This document shows positions 1-60,413 of a DNA stretch of 64,000 bases, one piece after another. Both the position numbers and the translations under genes were made by a program. Each line of letters starts with the position of its first letter. Positions within the stretch are counted from its first letter, which is position 1. The notes under the pieces were generated by a model. That model was not told the DNA's origin and did no database searches. It worked only from the letters and a program-made list of their open reading frames with translations. The stretch is from Anoplolepis gracilipes (taxonomy: Eukaryota > Arthropoda > Insecta > Hymenoptera > Formicidae), in contig NC_132971.1 in assembly GCF_047496725.1 (NCBI RefSeq), forward strand, positions 21,429,001 to 21,493,000, in the 5' to 3' direction.

Positions 1-250
1 ATAGTTGCGTAATTTTTCCAATATATTCCATGTTTTCTTACCTTTGTAATTAATGAAAGATGAGACGTAAATACCGAATAAAATATTCTTACAATTGTCG
101 GAATAACGTGTTTTTCAATCAAAACATCTAGCTAGATTCCGTAAACAGGTCGATCCGCCGTATTTCTGGCGTTTATCATAAATATCCTACGCAGAGGCGA
201 GAATACGGAGTCTGTCACCGGTTATCTATCAAAGTTATCGGCGCGCTATC

Positions 251-286
<36 letters not shown>

Positions 287-1278
287 ATGAATCCTCCACG
301 CGATTACAGTCTTTTCTAGGCGCTTGTTAGCAAATTTCATACATTATGTGTACTTGCAACTAACAAAATATACACCCAATGTAGCAGAGAAAAGACTACG
401 TTCCTCGAAGCCATTTCTCAGAGCGGCGCGACATACTTTTCCCCTCTCGCGAAAGATAAACGGACAGCGAGACTCGTCGACCTTCGGATCGGAAGTTTCG
501 TCCCTCCTGGAGCCGTGGCGATCGATGGCTGCCCGCGATCATCCTGCATTCTTATGTAACGCTAGCACGACCCGAAAAATTCTCCCACAAGCACGGAATA
601 ATTTTTCTCGAGAATTCACGCGATTAGGCTTTATTACATTATTCTATGACGTTTCGCGAGAGAGCATGCGCAAAGTCAATCGGTAAGAGATTTAAACGTG
701 CTTGGTATTTCTAATTTAGAGATGGGGATGGTTCATATCCCCTGACCTATACCTTTTTGACTTTAATAACATATTATTTGCGCGCGATTCACAGCAATTT
801 CTCGGGACAAGAGTTTTTTTTTTTTCTTTTTGTTTCTGGCTTCGTATTTGAGCAACGACGAATACTCTTAATACTTTCCACTATTAACTTTGGTTTACGA
901 TCGTATTTTGTTCGTGTAATTCTATCGCAAAATAAAATCGTAAATTTCTTTTGGAAAATTTACCGTAAAAAAAAAAGAAAAAAAAATAATAATGGAGAGA
1001 ATACTGACCTGCATTCCTCTCAACAACCTAGATGGCGATTCTCGATCACTGTCTCGATACTCTGAGACTGAAACCAATATCCTGACTTGTTCCTTCAACT
1101 AGGAAGGATAAATATTTCACATCATCGTACAATCAATATATCTAGATTTAAAAAAAGCCCGCAAGTTTCTTCCCGAATACATTTAACTCTTGCGAAAAAT
1201 CCTATTTAAATTTTAGATCCATAAATCTTGAATTCCACAGAGCAGAACATTACACGTTCCAGTTCCACGGTATCGGAC

Positions 1279-1340
<62 letters not shown>

Positions 1341-2080
1341 CGAACTAGCGAATTTTTTGCCGAAAAATTTCATCTCGGTAGCATCGCAAGATTTATCATC
1401 GCGTTTTACAACATCGCGACATCTCAGACGCGACTCGCCCGTCGCTCCTTTCCATTTTCTTCCGTTTTCGACGTTTTTTTTTTTTTTTTTTTTTTTTTAT
1501 TTCTCTCTTTCTTTCTCGTATACTTTTACCAATCTGTCACCCTCACTCCCCGCGCATCGATATATCATTTGAAAACCGCCGCGTGCTTCCAGCGGGATCG
1601 CGGCAGGAACAGTACGCTTCGCTGCCCAACACGCCACCGATAAATTATCAATAGTGCGTTATATACGATTCCGGCGAGCATTGAATCTCTCCTTCGTCGA
1701 CGTACACGTCGGAAGAGTCTCGTGTGAAACGGATCGGTTCGATCTGCTAACGATCTTTCCGATCGCAGTAAGATCTAGTCTATATCATTCCTTATCTACG
1801 TCTCGTCTACGTGTTGGCTATGGGGGGGGGGGGTGGCGGGGCAAGGGGGAAGACGATTGAAATCGTCCCTTCCTCTCTTCGTCTCAACGAGATATGGCCG
1901 ATTAAGCGATAAGCGATGCGCAAATAATAGCGAGGGCGATTGGTAGCAAGATCGTCGACGATCTGGTGGCGCGATTCGGATCGGTATGGTGAGTTTTCGT
2001 CGATGGATCTGAAACGAAGAGAGATATGCATGCATGATATAATCTTGACGACTAATTCAATTTCAATCTTGGCGAAACGA

Positions 2081-2118
<38 letters not shown>

Positions 2119-3538
2119 GCAGCTTGATAAGGAATCGTCTTGTTTATTTCATTATCGTAAATATGCAATCGCAGCTGCCCTCCCCCAGTTTTATGTCACT
2201 TGCTTTATCTGGAAATATTTAAATGTCACTCTGCGACACATATTCTCGGATAATAATACATGATTCATGCTTGCAAAAGTATGCACACGGAATTCATTTG
2301 ATAATGGAATTTGCTGGAAATATATTTTGCAACCGCTTATCCGATAAAATTTTGATTGACAACTGAATTAATTCTTTCTTTGTATTTTTTTTTTTTTTTT
2401 TTTTTTTATCAAAAAGGCTCCTTTCCTTTCGTTCGAACTTATGTATTCTCAGACAATATATTCGATATAGGGTAAAAGTGCCAATTATGAGATACTTTTT
2501 TTTTTTAAAGCTTATATTTTCTTTAATTGTAATTTTTAACTCAAAAACTTTAAACTTTATGTGGTTTAATAACAAGTATAATACATTCAAGTTTTACCAC
2601 TAAAAAGCATTAATAGCTCGAATGTGTATTTTATTTGCTACAATAATTTTCTTGGCTTAGAAGAATTTTGTTTTGAAAAAGGTATCCTAATATGAAATAG
2701 TAAGGTTTTCTAATATGAGACGGTCTTATATTAGGAAATTAAATGCAGAAAAACACACTTTCAATTAAAAACCGTTTCATTAATTTTTATTACATAAATA
2801 TAACATCACAGGTACTTTCTATTATTAGTTAAACGATATAGAACTGTACTGCAGAACAGAAAACAAAAACTTTACTTTTTGGTACAAAAAAAAATTATAA
2901 AATATTTTTAAGATATTTTGTATATCTATAAAAATCTATAAAATTAAAATAACATATGTTAGAGATTCAAATAAAAATTTGTCTCTCTAACAAAGAGCGC
3001 ACAAAAATATAGTGCAATATTAACGGTTTTAATATTTCAAAAGAACAACAACAAATAAGTCTTACTTTTGGCATAAAAAAATTATATCTTTCAAATATTT
3101 TTTACATCATGCGTCTATAAAATTAAAATAACATATCTTAAAGATTTAAATAAAAATCTATTATCCCAACAAAGAGCACACAAAAAGATATTATAATTAA
3201 CGTTTTAAATATTTCAAAATAAAAAACCAACAAAAAAAAATAGAAAAAATAGAAATTTACATTTTTGATAATTCATTATTTGTGGGAGAAAAGTCCTAAT
3301 AAGGTATCTCATATTGCGTTTGTAAAATAATTAGAGGTCTCATATTAGGGACCCCTCTCATAATTGGCTACTTTACCTTACATTGCGAAACCGCCCTGAG
3401 AACGAAGCTCCGTCGAATAACGATACGCATTGTATGCAGAAACCATCCGACAATGGAGTTTCACCAGGAATATATCGGCTGGATTATCGAAATGCAAATC
3501 AATGCAAGACATATAATACAGTTTACAGGATACAGTAC
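1..3538. other. dally intron or 3' region, no exon found
   Basis: Left edge of the window, downstream of dally exon 7. I searched the minus strand for a hydrophobic C-terminal GPI exon entered in phase 1 and found none. The stretch holds a (CT)n tract (252-284), a (TA)n tract (1282-1338), several poly(T) runs (1476-1499, 2083-2112, 2387-2407), a G11 run near 1821, and a TIR element at 2468-3380. No gene can be supported. Confidence 0.6.
2468..3380. mobile_element. Non-autonomous TIR element (TA-flanked)
   Basis: About 913 bp bounded by TA, with terminal inverted repeats of about 25 bp: left TAGGGTAAAAGTGCCAATTA, right (reverse complement) TAAGGTAAAGTAGCCAATTA. Internal sequence is AT-rich, with two diverged direct copies of an about 140-bp block (near 2900-3060 and 3080-3220) and repeated short TAATATGAGA motifs. 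No coding capacity. Ends resemble the GGGTAAAC MITE family found elsewhere in this window, suggesting a Tc1/mariner-type origin. Confidence 0.7.
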
Positions 3539-52577
<49,039 letters not shown>

Positions 52578-53040
52578 TTCGGCAAAATGGCCCCGGATGG
52601 CGACGAACGGCAATAATATACTTAATGTGTACGAATGCAGAGAGGCAGAGGGAAGAAGAAACCGCGAAAATTCGCGAGCGATACCTCGGGGATCTCTTTT
52701 TCTCTCTTTCGCGCGTGCGATAGAGTTGCTTAGTTTCTCCTCTCTTCTTCTCGCGTTCCTCCGCCTCCTCCTCCTCTTCTTCTTCTTCTTCTTCTTCTTC
52801 TTCTTCTTTTACGGATTCGTTCCTGGCGGAGTCATCCACCGTATCGGAACGCGATGATTGTTTGCCGAACGGCGGACGCGCCGTCAGACGGCACGACGAC
52901 GACGACGAAAACGAGCGACGGCAGTGCTGCGAGCACTCGGGGCATGCGGCGCGAACATTTGGTGCGTTCGCGAAACAGGGGAGGAAGAGGAAGAGGAGGA
53001 AAAAAGAGGTGAAGGAGAGAAGAATGAAAGAAAGAGAAAA

Positions 53041-53072
<32 letters not shown>

Positions 53073-53224
53073 GTCAGAGACGGCGATCAGCAAAGCGCGA
53101 TCCAGGCGCGATCACGTATATCCAGCGATGCTCCCGGCACATGCACGCTCGACCACTTTGCTCCTATCGCACTGTGTAACGCACATATGTGATTCTACGT
53201 GTGTGTCGTATGTATATACGTAGA

Positions 53225-53258
<34 letters not shown>

Positions 53259-53977
53259 CACGCACACGCGCGACGTACACTCGTGCACGTTGGATCGCAC
53301 CGCGAACGCGTCGCGAGAGCGAAATGGGAGCGAGATGGGCGCGCGTCGACACACCTCCCCTGAACGACTCGATGCGACTGAAGCGCCGGTCCAGAATCGC
53401 TCGAATATACTATACTCGGCCGTATGTACGCGAACGCAGCGCCCCCAACAGTCGAGTCCATATAACCGCTTGAATTCTTGAAAATGTCGATAATTTATCG
53501 ATAATCGGCAATAATTCTTTGATATATATTCTATTTTTATCTACTTTTGTTACATCTAGAAAAAAATATTAAATATTAAATATTAATATATTAAATATTA
53601 ATATATTAATATATTAAAAATATATATATTAATATTAAATATTAATTTAATTAATAAATTTTTAAAAATATTTCCATTAATCATGTACATATATATTTTA
53701 TATTTATAAAATATAAAATATGTGTACGATTAATTAAAATATTTCTAAAAATTTATTAATTTAATTTACTAATTAAAATATTAATAATCATTAATTTTAA
53801 GATGGTATATATTAGATATATTAATATAATATAAATAAAATAATAATTATATAATTATAAGTATATATAAGAACAAATAAATATTAATCATTTATTGTCA
53901 AAATATCTTTCAGAATACAAAAAAGAAAAGGAATACATCAGATTCTGCAAAAGATATTGCGCCTTCAAGCACAAAGT
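52578..53977. other. dally 5' region and MCM7-dally spacer
   Basis: Between the MCM7 stop codon and the dally start codon. Half nearest dally (52640-53470) is CpG-rich with a (TTC)n tract (52775-52808), (GA)n (53043-53068) and (TA)n (53233-53257), and should contain the dally 5' UTR and promoter or a 5' intron. Half nearest MCM7 (53480-53890) is very AT-rich with TATTAA repeats. No coding sequence seen; a transcription start cannot be placed by eye. Confidence 0.6.
53891..53896 (-). promoter_or_regulatory. Probable MCM7 polyadenylation signal AATAAA
   Basis: AATAAA on the minus strand 82 bp downstream of the MCM7 stop codon, a plausible distance for 3' end formation in a compact insect gene. 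Confidence 0.6.
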
Positions 53978-54393
53978 TTATATAAAAGTGATCAATCTTC
54001 TGGTCTGATTGACCTGCCACACGTTCAACGCCTCGTATTCCTCGATACATCTGTACACGGGATCGGGTTTAAATCCTTTGCTCGTGCATCGCTCCAAAAT
54101 GTCCGACACTTTAATTGTCTTCTTATCGCCGGCAAGTTCTCGTATCAGGTGGAAAATTCTATTAATCGGATTCTGTTGCGCGTTATTTGTACGTTGTTCG
54201 GAATAGTTGATTGAATGCTTGGACATCTCTACCAATCTGTTCGCTTCTGCAATGTCATCTTTGTCGACCACATTTGATAATCGCAGTCGTGCTAACGCCG
54301 TTGACAACCGAAGAATAGCTAGCAGATTACGAGCGGAAGTAAACGTTTTGTCGTGGCTGTTACGCGCTTCTTTTCGCATTTCCACATAAGAGT
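53978..54393 (-). CDS. Mcm7: MCM7 exon 10
   Basis: Acceptor ATTGCAG; ends at TAA. Encodes DSYVEMRKEARN, ARNLLAILRLSTALARLRL and the C-terminal winged helix EEYEALNVWQVNQ. Confidence 0.97.
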
Positions 54394-57359
54394 CTGCAAT
54401 AGTAAGATTTTGAATTACATATTTGTTGTTGAATAAAAATTTGATTTAATATAAAATGTAATAATATAAATAACACTAATAATATTTTATATTTTATATG
54501 TATAATAGTTTAAGAGAAATTCATGCTCATACACACCTACAATATATTCCGTTAATTCTTCTGATACAACAGGTTCTTTTGTCTTACACAAGTTTATGTA
54601 TTTTCTTATCAATTTCATATCTATAGCTTCCGTTTCAGTCGGAGGTTGCGAGCAATGTTGATGCACATATGTGATGTGTTGCGCTAATCTATGAAAAATT
54701 ATTTGTATTTATTAACATAATACACAAAATAATAATAAAGTAAAAATAAAATACTAGAAATAATTAAAAAATAATTAAATGAAATTAAAAGAAATATCAA
54801 ATTATAAAAATAATACGTGGACATGCTTACTTAAGATCGTTACTTCGGTCTGCGCGATCCTGAATAAGCCACAATAAGTCAAACCGCGACAACAATGCGG
54901 CAGGCAATTGAACATTTTGTTCTACCGTTCTCTGCGGATTATATCTGCCATATGCCGGATTGGCAGCAGCTAATATGGATACTCTAGCGTTTAAACGGGC
55001 CATTATGCCGGCTTTAGCAATAGATATGGTCTGTTGTTCCATCACTTCGTGAATCGCCGTTCTGTCCGCGTCTGCCATTTTATCAAATTCGTCGATGCAG
55101 CAAACCCCTTGATCCGCTAATACTAAAGCTCCGCCCTCCAATATCATTTGACCAGTTAAAGGATCTTTCATGATTGCAGCGGTTAAACCCACGCCAGACG
55201 AGCCTCGTCCTGTGGTATACTGTGATCTTGGAGCTAATCGTGTAATGTAGGATAATAATTGCGACTTTGCTACACCAGGATCTCCCATCAAACAGATATT
55301 AATATTGCCTAAAAATAATGAGAATAAGATTATTTCATCAGATTGTATCTAAAATATTTTAAAACCAAAATACATATATTAACATTCAATTTTTTAAAGT
55401 AAATATATAAAATTTATAATATAATATACAAAATTTCATTAATTACATATCCTCACCTCGAATTTTAATGTCGCCTTTCTTCTTGTCCGTTCCACCAACA
55501 AGAAGCAAAAGTAATGCCTTTTTCACATCCTCGAGACCGTAAATTTCTGGAGCCAAGGAACAAGCCAACTTGTTGTAAAAATCATCTTGCATCAGCAAAC
55601 TTAATTCTTGATCGGTCAACTCGGTATTACTCTCGTCTGCCGTATCTACGTTATTGAGACATACTATTTTCTAAAATCAAAGAAAAGATTAATTTAATCA
55701 GTCAAAGAAAATCGTACAATTGTAAAATTGAGTTATTCTTACATGTGCATCCAAATATGTCTCGCTAGAAAGAGCAGGTCCTGATCTAGCATTGAAACCT
55801 GTTTTCAGAAAAGGCAAAAATACACCAGTGACGATAACGTGATCACCAGGCAAACAATTTCTCGTTGTTTCACCTCGACAGAAGATAGTTAAGGATCGTG
55901 GTATATGGCCAACTGGAACTTGTTCGCTCTATAAAAAAAAAAAAAAAAAAATCAATAGCATCTCAAGAAGAAGTATATAAGTATTCATAAATAAATTTAA
56001 GATGTTTAAATAAACTTACGTGTTCCTGCAATTTCATCTCTTGAAATTTGATAAACTTGGAACCTTTGGTCTGCAAGTATAATCTGCCACCAGATTTGTT
56101 CACACGACATCCCTCGCTTGGACATGTCCGCAATGGCATAAAACTTAGAGAATGTACCTACAATTAATTAGTTCATATGTAATTTTAAAAATTTTTATAT
56201 CTTACATATAAAAATTATAAATTATTGAATTATACAATAATTACTGCATATAAAAATATACAAATAAAATATAAAATGTAATTTTTTTACCGGTTGGCTC
56301 ACTTCTGAACCACATTCATCGCATGTATATGTCGCTACAACAATCATTGGCTTAACTTCGGTAGTTTTAGTAACAATGCCTCTAACTGTCACCAATTTTC
56401 CAATCTTGTCTGCTTTAATATCTCTTACAGAGTATGCCTTAGTTTCAGAGAAATTTTTAAAATACACTTCACTATAAAGGTATTGAAACTTTCATTAGCC
56501 TTGATTCTTACTTTTTATTTTAAGAACCTAATTTTAAATATCTGAATATAAACTAAGTTTTCTTACAAACGACGCATCAATTCGGGAGCATATTTAACTC
56601 TGATGTCTTGAGCTTCACCTTGTGCCCTGGTACGATTCTGTATTAATAATCGATGCTCCATATAAATATCCAATGAATCTTTAGGTAAGACAATTCTTTC
56701 CTTGAAGTCAGGTAATATTTCTTGAACCAACTAGATTAAATAAAAGAATCAAAATTTAATTAATTTTCAAAAATAATTGTAAAATATATGTAAACTCCAA
56801 TATATATTTATTATATTATTTAAAATAATGCTATATATTTGTAGTTTTATCTCTGTCAAATAAATTTTCATATAGTAAACAGAATATAGTAATAGCTATG
56901 AATATAGCAATACATATGTAAGCAATGTCATACGTACGTCCAAAACTAAATTAGTGTATCTTTTTGTATTATTAGCGACAGATGTGGCTAGTTCCTCATC
57001 AAATGATTGCACATCATCCAAATCGATCTCAAAACTAATTTGTTCTCTGTGAGCTATCTTGGTAAGCTGTTGTCTATATTTAAAGGTCTTATGTTCTGTC
57101 TTATCATCCATTGTCACAAATTCCAGGAAAAAGGTTTTGAATTGTTCTGAAAAAATTACTGTATATATGTGTGTGCAATTTTGCCTATCCAATTTATTAT
57201 TTAATAGATTTATAGATTATTAAAAACAATTAATGAAACAAACTGGTTATACAGATACGTAAGCATTTTCTTTTCTATTCATAGAATAAAGCAAGTCTAT
57301 AAAAATGTAAAGGTCTCACCTTTGTCTTTAGTATAATCTCTCGTCACTTTATTCGCCAT
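53978..57359 (-). CDS. Mcm7: DNA replication licensing factor MCM7, complete, ten exons
   Basis: Subunit of the nuclear MCM2-7 helicase that is loaded at origins and unwinds DNA ahead of the fork. Exons: 57359-57320, 57146-56938, 56730-56567, 56471-56291, 56157-56020, 55928-55743, 55670-55457, 55308-54831, 54688-54537, 54393-53978; phases all agree and give 725 residues, close to the human 719. Visible parts: N-terminal zinc-binding cysteines C188, C191, C210, C215; Walker A GDPGVAKS (386-393); Walker B CCIDEFD (447-453); sensor 1 N494; arginine finger SRFD (518-521); C-terminal winged-helix ending NVWQVNQTRRLITFI. Compact introns (75-221 bp) contrast with the neighbouring dally gene. No missing residue or frameshift seen. 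Confidence 0.97.
54537..54688 (-). CDS. Mcm7: MCM7 exon 9
   Basis: Acceptor TTTTCATAG, donor G then GTGTGT. Encodes LAQHITYVHQHC, MKLIRKYINLC and ELTEYIV. Confidence 0.94.
54831..55308 (-). CDS. Mcm7: MCM7 exon 8 (ATPase core)
   Basis: 478 bp carrying Walker A, Walker B, sensor 1 and the arginine finger. Nearly identical in wording to human MCM7 over LEGGALVLADQGVCCIDEFD and HEVMEQQTISIAKAGI. Confidence 0.98.
55457..55670 (-). CDS. Mcm7: MCM7 exon 7
   Basis: Acceptor GATTTTAG, donor GTGAGG. Encodes KIVCLNN, ELTDQELSLL and LAPEIYGLEDVKKALLLLLV, the start of the AAA+ domain. Confidence 0.95.
55743..55928 (-). CDS. Mcm7: MCM7 exon 6
   Basis: 186 bp, phase 0 at both ends; acceptor preceded by a poly(T) tract. 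Encodes SEQVPVGHIPRSLTI, PGDHVIVTGVFLP and SSETYLDAH. Confidence 0.95.
56020..56157 (-). CDS. Mcm7: MCM7 exon 5
   Basis: 138 bp, phase 0 at both ends; acceptor AATTGTAG, donor GTAAGT. Encodes the second zinc pair (TCPSEGC) and GGRLYLQTKGSKFIKFQEMK. Confidence 0.95.
56291..56471 (-). CDS. Mcm7: MCM7 exon 4
   Basis: Acceptor TTTATAG, donor CCG then GTAAAA. Encodes DKIGKLVTVRGIVTKTTEVK and the first zinc pair in TYTCDECGSE, part of the OB-fold. Confidence 0.95.
56567..56730 (-). CDS. Mcm7: MCM7 exon 3
   Basis: Acceptor AATCTAG, donor GTAAGA. Encodes LVQEILPDFKER, then YMEHRLLIQNRTRAQ and YAPELMRR, collinear with human MCM7. Confidence 0.94.
56938..57146 (-). CDS. Mcm7: MCM7 exon 2
   Basis: Acceptor TTTTTTCAG, donor GAC then GTACGT. 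Encodes residues 14-83 with AHREQ and DLDDV, conserved in the MCM7 N-terminal domain. Confidence 0.94.
57320..57359 (-). CDS. Mcm7: MCM7 exon 1
   Basis: 40 bp encoding MANKVTRDYTKDK plus one base; donor GTGAGA. Too short for ordinary frame scanning. Chosen because its phase joins exon 2 to give KDKEQFKTFFLEF, matching the human EKEKVKKFLQEF. Confidence 0.88.
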
Positions 57360-57464
57360 GTTTTACAAATATTAATATACACAATCTTAAATTTGAAAGC
57401 AGCAAGAACTCTTATTTTTTAACGAATATTACAGTTAAAGAAGGCTCCTCTATGTTTGCCTCCC

Positions 57465-57474
57465 TTTCCCGCGC
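57465..57474 (+). promoter_or_regulatory. E2F-type site upstream of MCM7
   Basis: TTTCCCGCGC matches the E2F consensus TTTSSCGC and lies about 105 bp before the MCM7 start codon. MCM genes are classical E2F targets in animals, so the position is meaningful. Binding is inferred. Confidence 0.7.
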
Positions 57475-57605
57475 AAATTAACACCATAACTTATAAAATA
57501 TATTGGAGAGAAACTAAAGAAATAATATGAACGACAAGCGTGAAATCTCCAAAGATCGCTATTGGTCCAATTTGTTTTGGACGAGCATATCATATGTACA
57601 CGATT

Positions 57606-57749
57606 AAAGGCCACTTGCACCAAACTCCGATTAGCTTAATCGTTGATTAAACTATATCTTTGTCTCTTTCAGATAAATTCAAGAGAAAGAGAAAAACATA
57701 TAAGTTAATCGGTGATTGAAGTTAATCAACGTTGGTGTAAGTGGCCCTA
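57606..57749. mobile_element. Short palindromic MITE, GGCCACTTGCACCA ends
   Basis: About 144 bp. Left arm GGCCACTTGCACCAAACTCC, right arm (reverse complement) GGGCCACTTACACCAACGTT. Arms continue with AATCGTTGATTAA-like complementarity. GGGCCACTT-type ends with short A/T-rich target sites suggest the PIF/Harbinger group, but this is tentative. It sits about 250 bp upstream of MCM7. Confidence 0.75.
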
Positions 57750-60413
57750 AATATAAAATTTATGAAACTAAATCCTTGAAAAATTTCCCTGCAGCTATCT
57801 ATTTCTGCTAAAGTCACTAGATTACCAAGTACTGCAATTAAGAGAAACATAGCCGCCATTTTGATTCCATGTTACGCGGCCATTTCAATTGTAGAAATGT
57901 ATTATAATTTTTTGTAAAAATGAGAGAAAATAAAACCATAAATTATGAGTAAATAAGTATTTTTTATTTATGCTTTGTATTTGTTACAGACATTTTTATT
58001 GCAATATTTCTATATTTATTATCTATATTATATTTATTGTAAATCTATAATAAAATTATCTATTATAAGTTGCACGAAATTAAACAAACATGTACAATAA
58101 TACAAAATTCATTAAATTAACATATTCTATAAAAATTGAATTTGTTAAATTAACACTTAATATTAATAACACTTATAATTATAAAATATTAATCTTTTAT
58201 TCGCGAAATTTGTCGGTCGCGCTTTTGATATTGATATCGATCGCACAAAAATATGAGTACATTCTAAAGTAAAATATTACAAAGTTTAAAATTAAATATT
58301 ATCGATCACGCTTAGAAAAAATCTGCAGCAAAACAAGATAATTTATCCTTTTAGTCGTATTTAGCGAATTTTATTTCGCGTTAACTAGTGTTTTACTTGT
58401 CGGAAGAATCTTGATTTGATCTAATCGATGGGCTAGTTATCCTCTATTGAATGCGACGATAAGTCGATTATAATTAAGGATTATAATTGTCTGCCAAACA
58501 AAATATCTTATTTTTATCACGAATACATTATATCTTATTTTTGATTGCCAAAGTCGTATAAAATTGTACATTTAAAAATAAATCGGTATTATAGTGTCTA
58601 CATCCGCGTTCGATTCCTTACTAATATTATAATTACAGATTCTGAAATATGCTCCATGTCGAAATATTTTTATTGTTGTATAAAATATTAATAATCGTAT
58701 ATGGTGCGCACGCACCTTGTGTTCCAATTATTATAGAAATAACGTGTATTACAATTAAATATTATAACCGTCAATTTATTGTACTTATTCATCGTGTACA
58801 ACGCAAATGCATTTGCAAAACTTAAATCACTTTATCTTCTGATTTAATCATTGGATTAACATTGAAACTTTGTGCATCCTTTAGCGTCGACGAATATTTT
58901 CTTCAAAAAGTCTTACAAAATATATTCAAATTTTTTTCATTTAATTCAGATATATAATATTTTTTTTTAATTGAGAAATATAGATTTATTAATAATTCTT
59001 TTGGCCGCGATAGGCTATTATAGTTACTATTTCGACTCGGTAACGAGTAGCGGTAATTATAGTTACTTATTAAAAGTAACTTTCCCATCCCTAGAGATAT
59101 CCATATAAAAGGAAACGATGAAAATGTACTTCTAAATTACGTAATTCAGTTATTGTTATTATATACTGCTTGCATCTATATTCGGCAATTGTATGATGGA
59201 TCGCAGTAAAATACATTCTTTTTCACACAGGATACAGTATGAATAATCAGAAATTAAAATGAATATTGATATTCATCGCGTAATCATTACTGCTTCTCAA
59301 AACACCAATATGTTACATTAGACAACATATATAAATTTGCGTCGTACTTAAAATGGTATTTCTATTTAAAATCGCACTCAATTTGTTTTATTTTATTCAA
59401 TCTTTCTATGGATTTTCTATTGACAAAAGGGATAATGATCGCAATTTGGGGTTTATTATCATTCAAAAAGTATATATACATTCCGTAAAAATAAATAGTT
59501 GTAATGATCTAAAATACGAGTAAAAACGAAAGGAATCCTAAACAAATATCAATATTTTAATATCTGCGATTCCTTCAATTTCACGATATCACGATGCACG
59601 CAACCTTAAAATTTCGTGTAATAATATTACGTGTGCGTTGAAGAAACCTTATTTCTATGAATCTCATAAGTATATAACTCTAAAATTTTTAAACGGTAAT
59701 ATTGGACACATAACTTTTGCATTATTATTTAATTGTCATTTTTTATTGAACCTATATCCTTATATGTGTTATCTTCACATTAATTATAGGATTTAAATTT
59801 AATATTTAAGAAAGAGCAAATTTAATGAGTTTATTTAGTAAAATGTGAGACGTCTTTTTTTTGTTCTTATCTTCCACTGTAACTGAATGCTATTTTATAA
59901 AGTTTCTTGAGCGTTTCTCTCAGTGCGTTACAATTAACTTTGCAGTTCGTTATACTTATGATATAATTCTGGTACGTTTATTAAATCGCCGAATCATTAA
60001 TTTCGGATTAATTTTTTTTATTCAAAAAGTACCAGGTGAAAAAGCGACGACACTATTGATCATAATATAAGTGAAATAACAAAACTATATATTATTTACG
60101 TCAGCGATTATATCAAATTTATTACCTAAATTTTAAACATAAATAGCAGATATCACTATACGTAAACAGTAAACATCGAGAAAGCGAAAATATTGCCGTT
60201 AAGAGTGGATACATGACTTTCAAACAATATTTTTATATAGTTTGGAAAATTCTTCTCAAGAGCAACCACATTTAGTTGCTAGTATAATTTTCAGCGCTTT
60301 AAAATCTCATATTATATTGCAAAAAGTTTTCAGAGTCTCTCTAAAGTCAGTAATAGTGAAATAAAATTTTGAAATAAAATACAAATAATTTTAAATAATA
60401 TAAAATACTCGTC

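Larger units (their letters stand above)
57360..60413. other. Intergenic region between MCM7 and the CENP-B-like gene
   Basis: Divergent spacer of about 3 kb. Its left edge is the MCM7 promoter (E2F site at 57465). A short palindromic MITE lies at 57606-57749. The remainder is AT-rich without recognisable genes; frames at 58090, 58903 and 59861 are short and AT-rich and have no family features. Confidence 0.7.
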
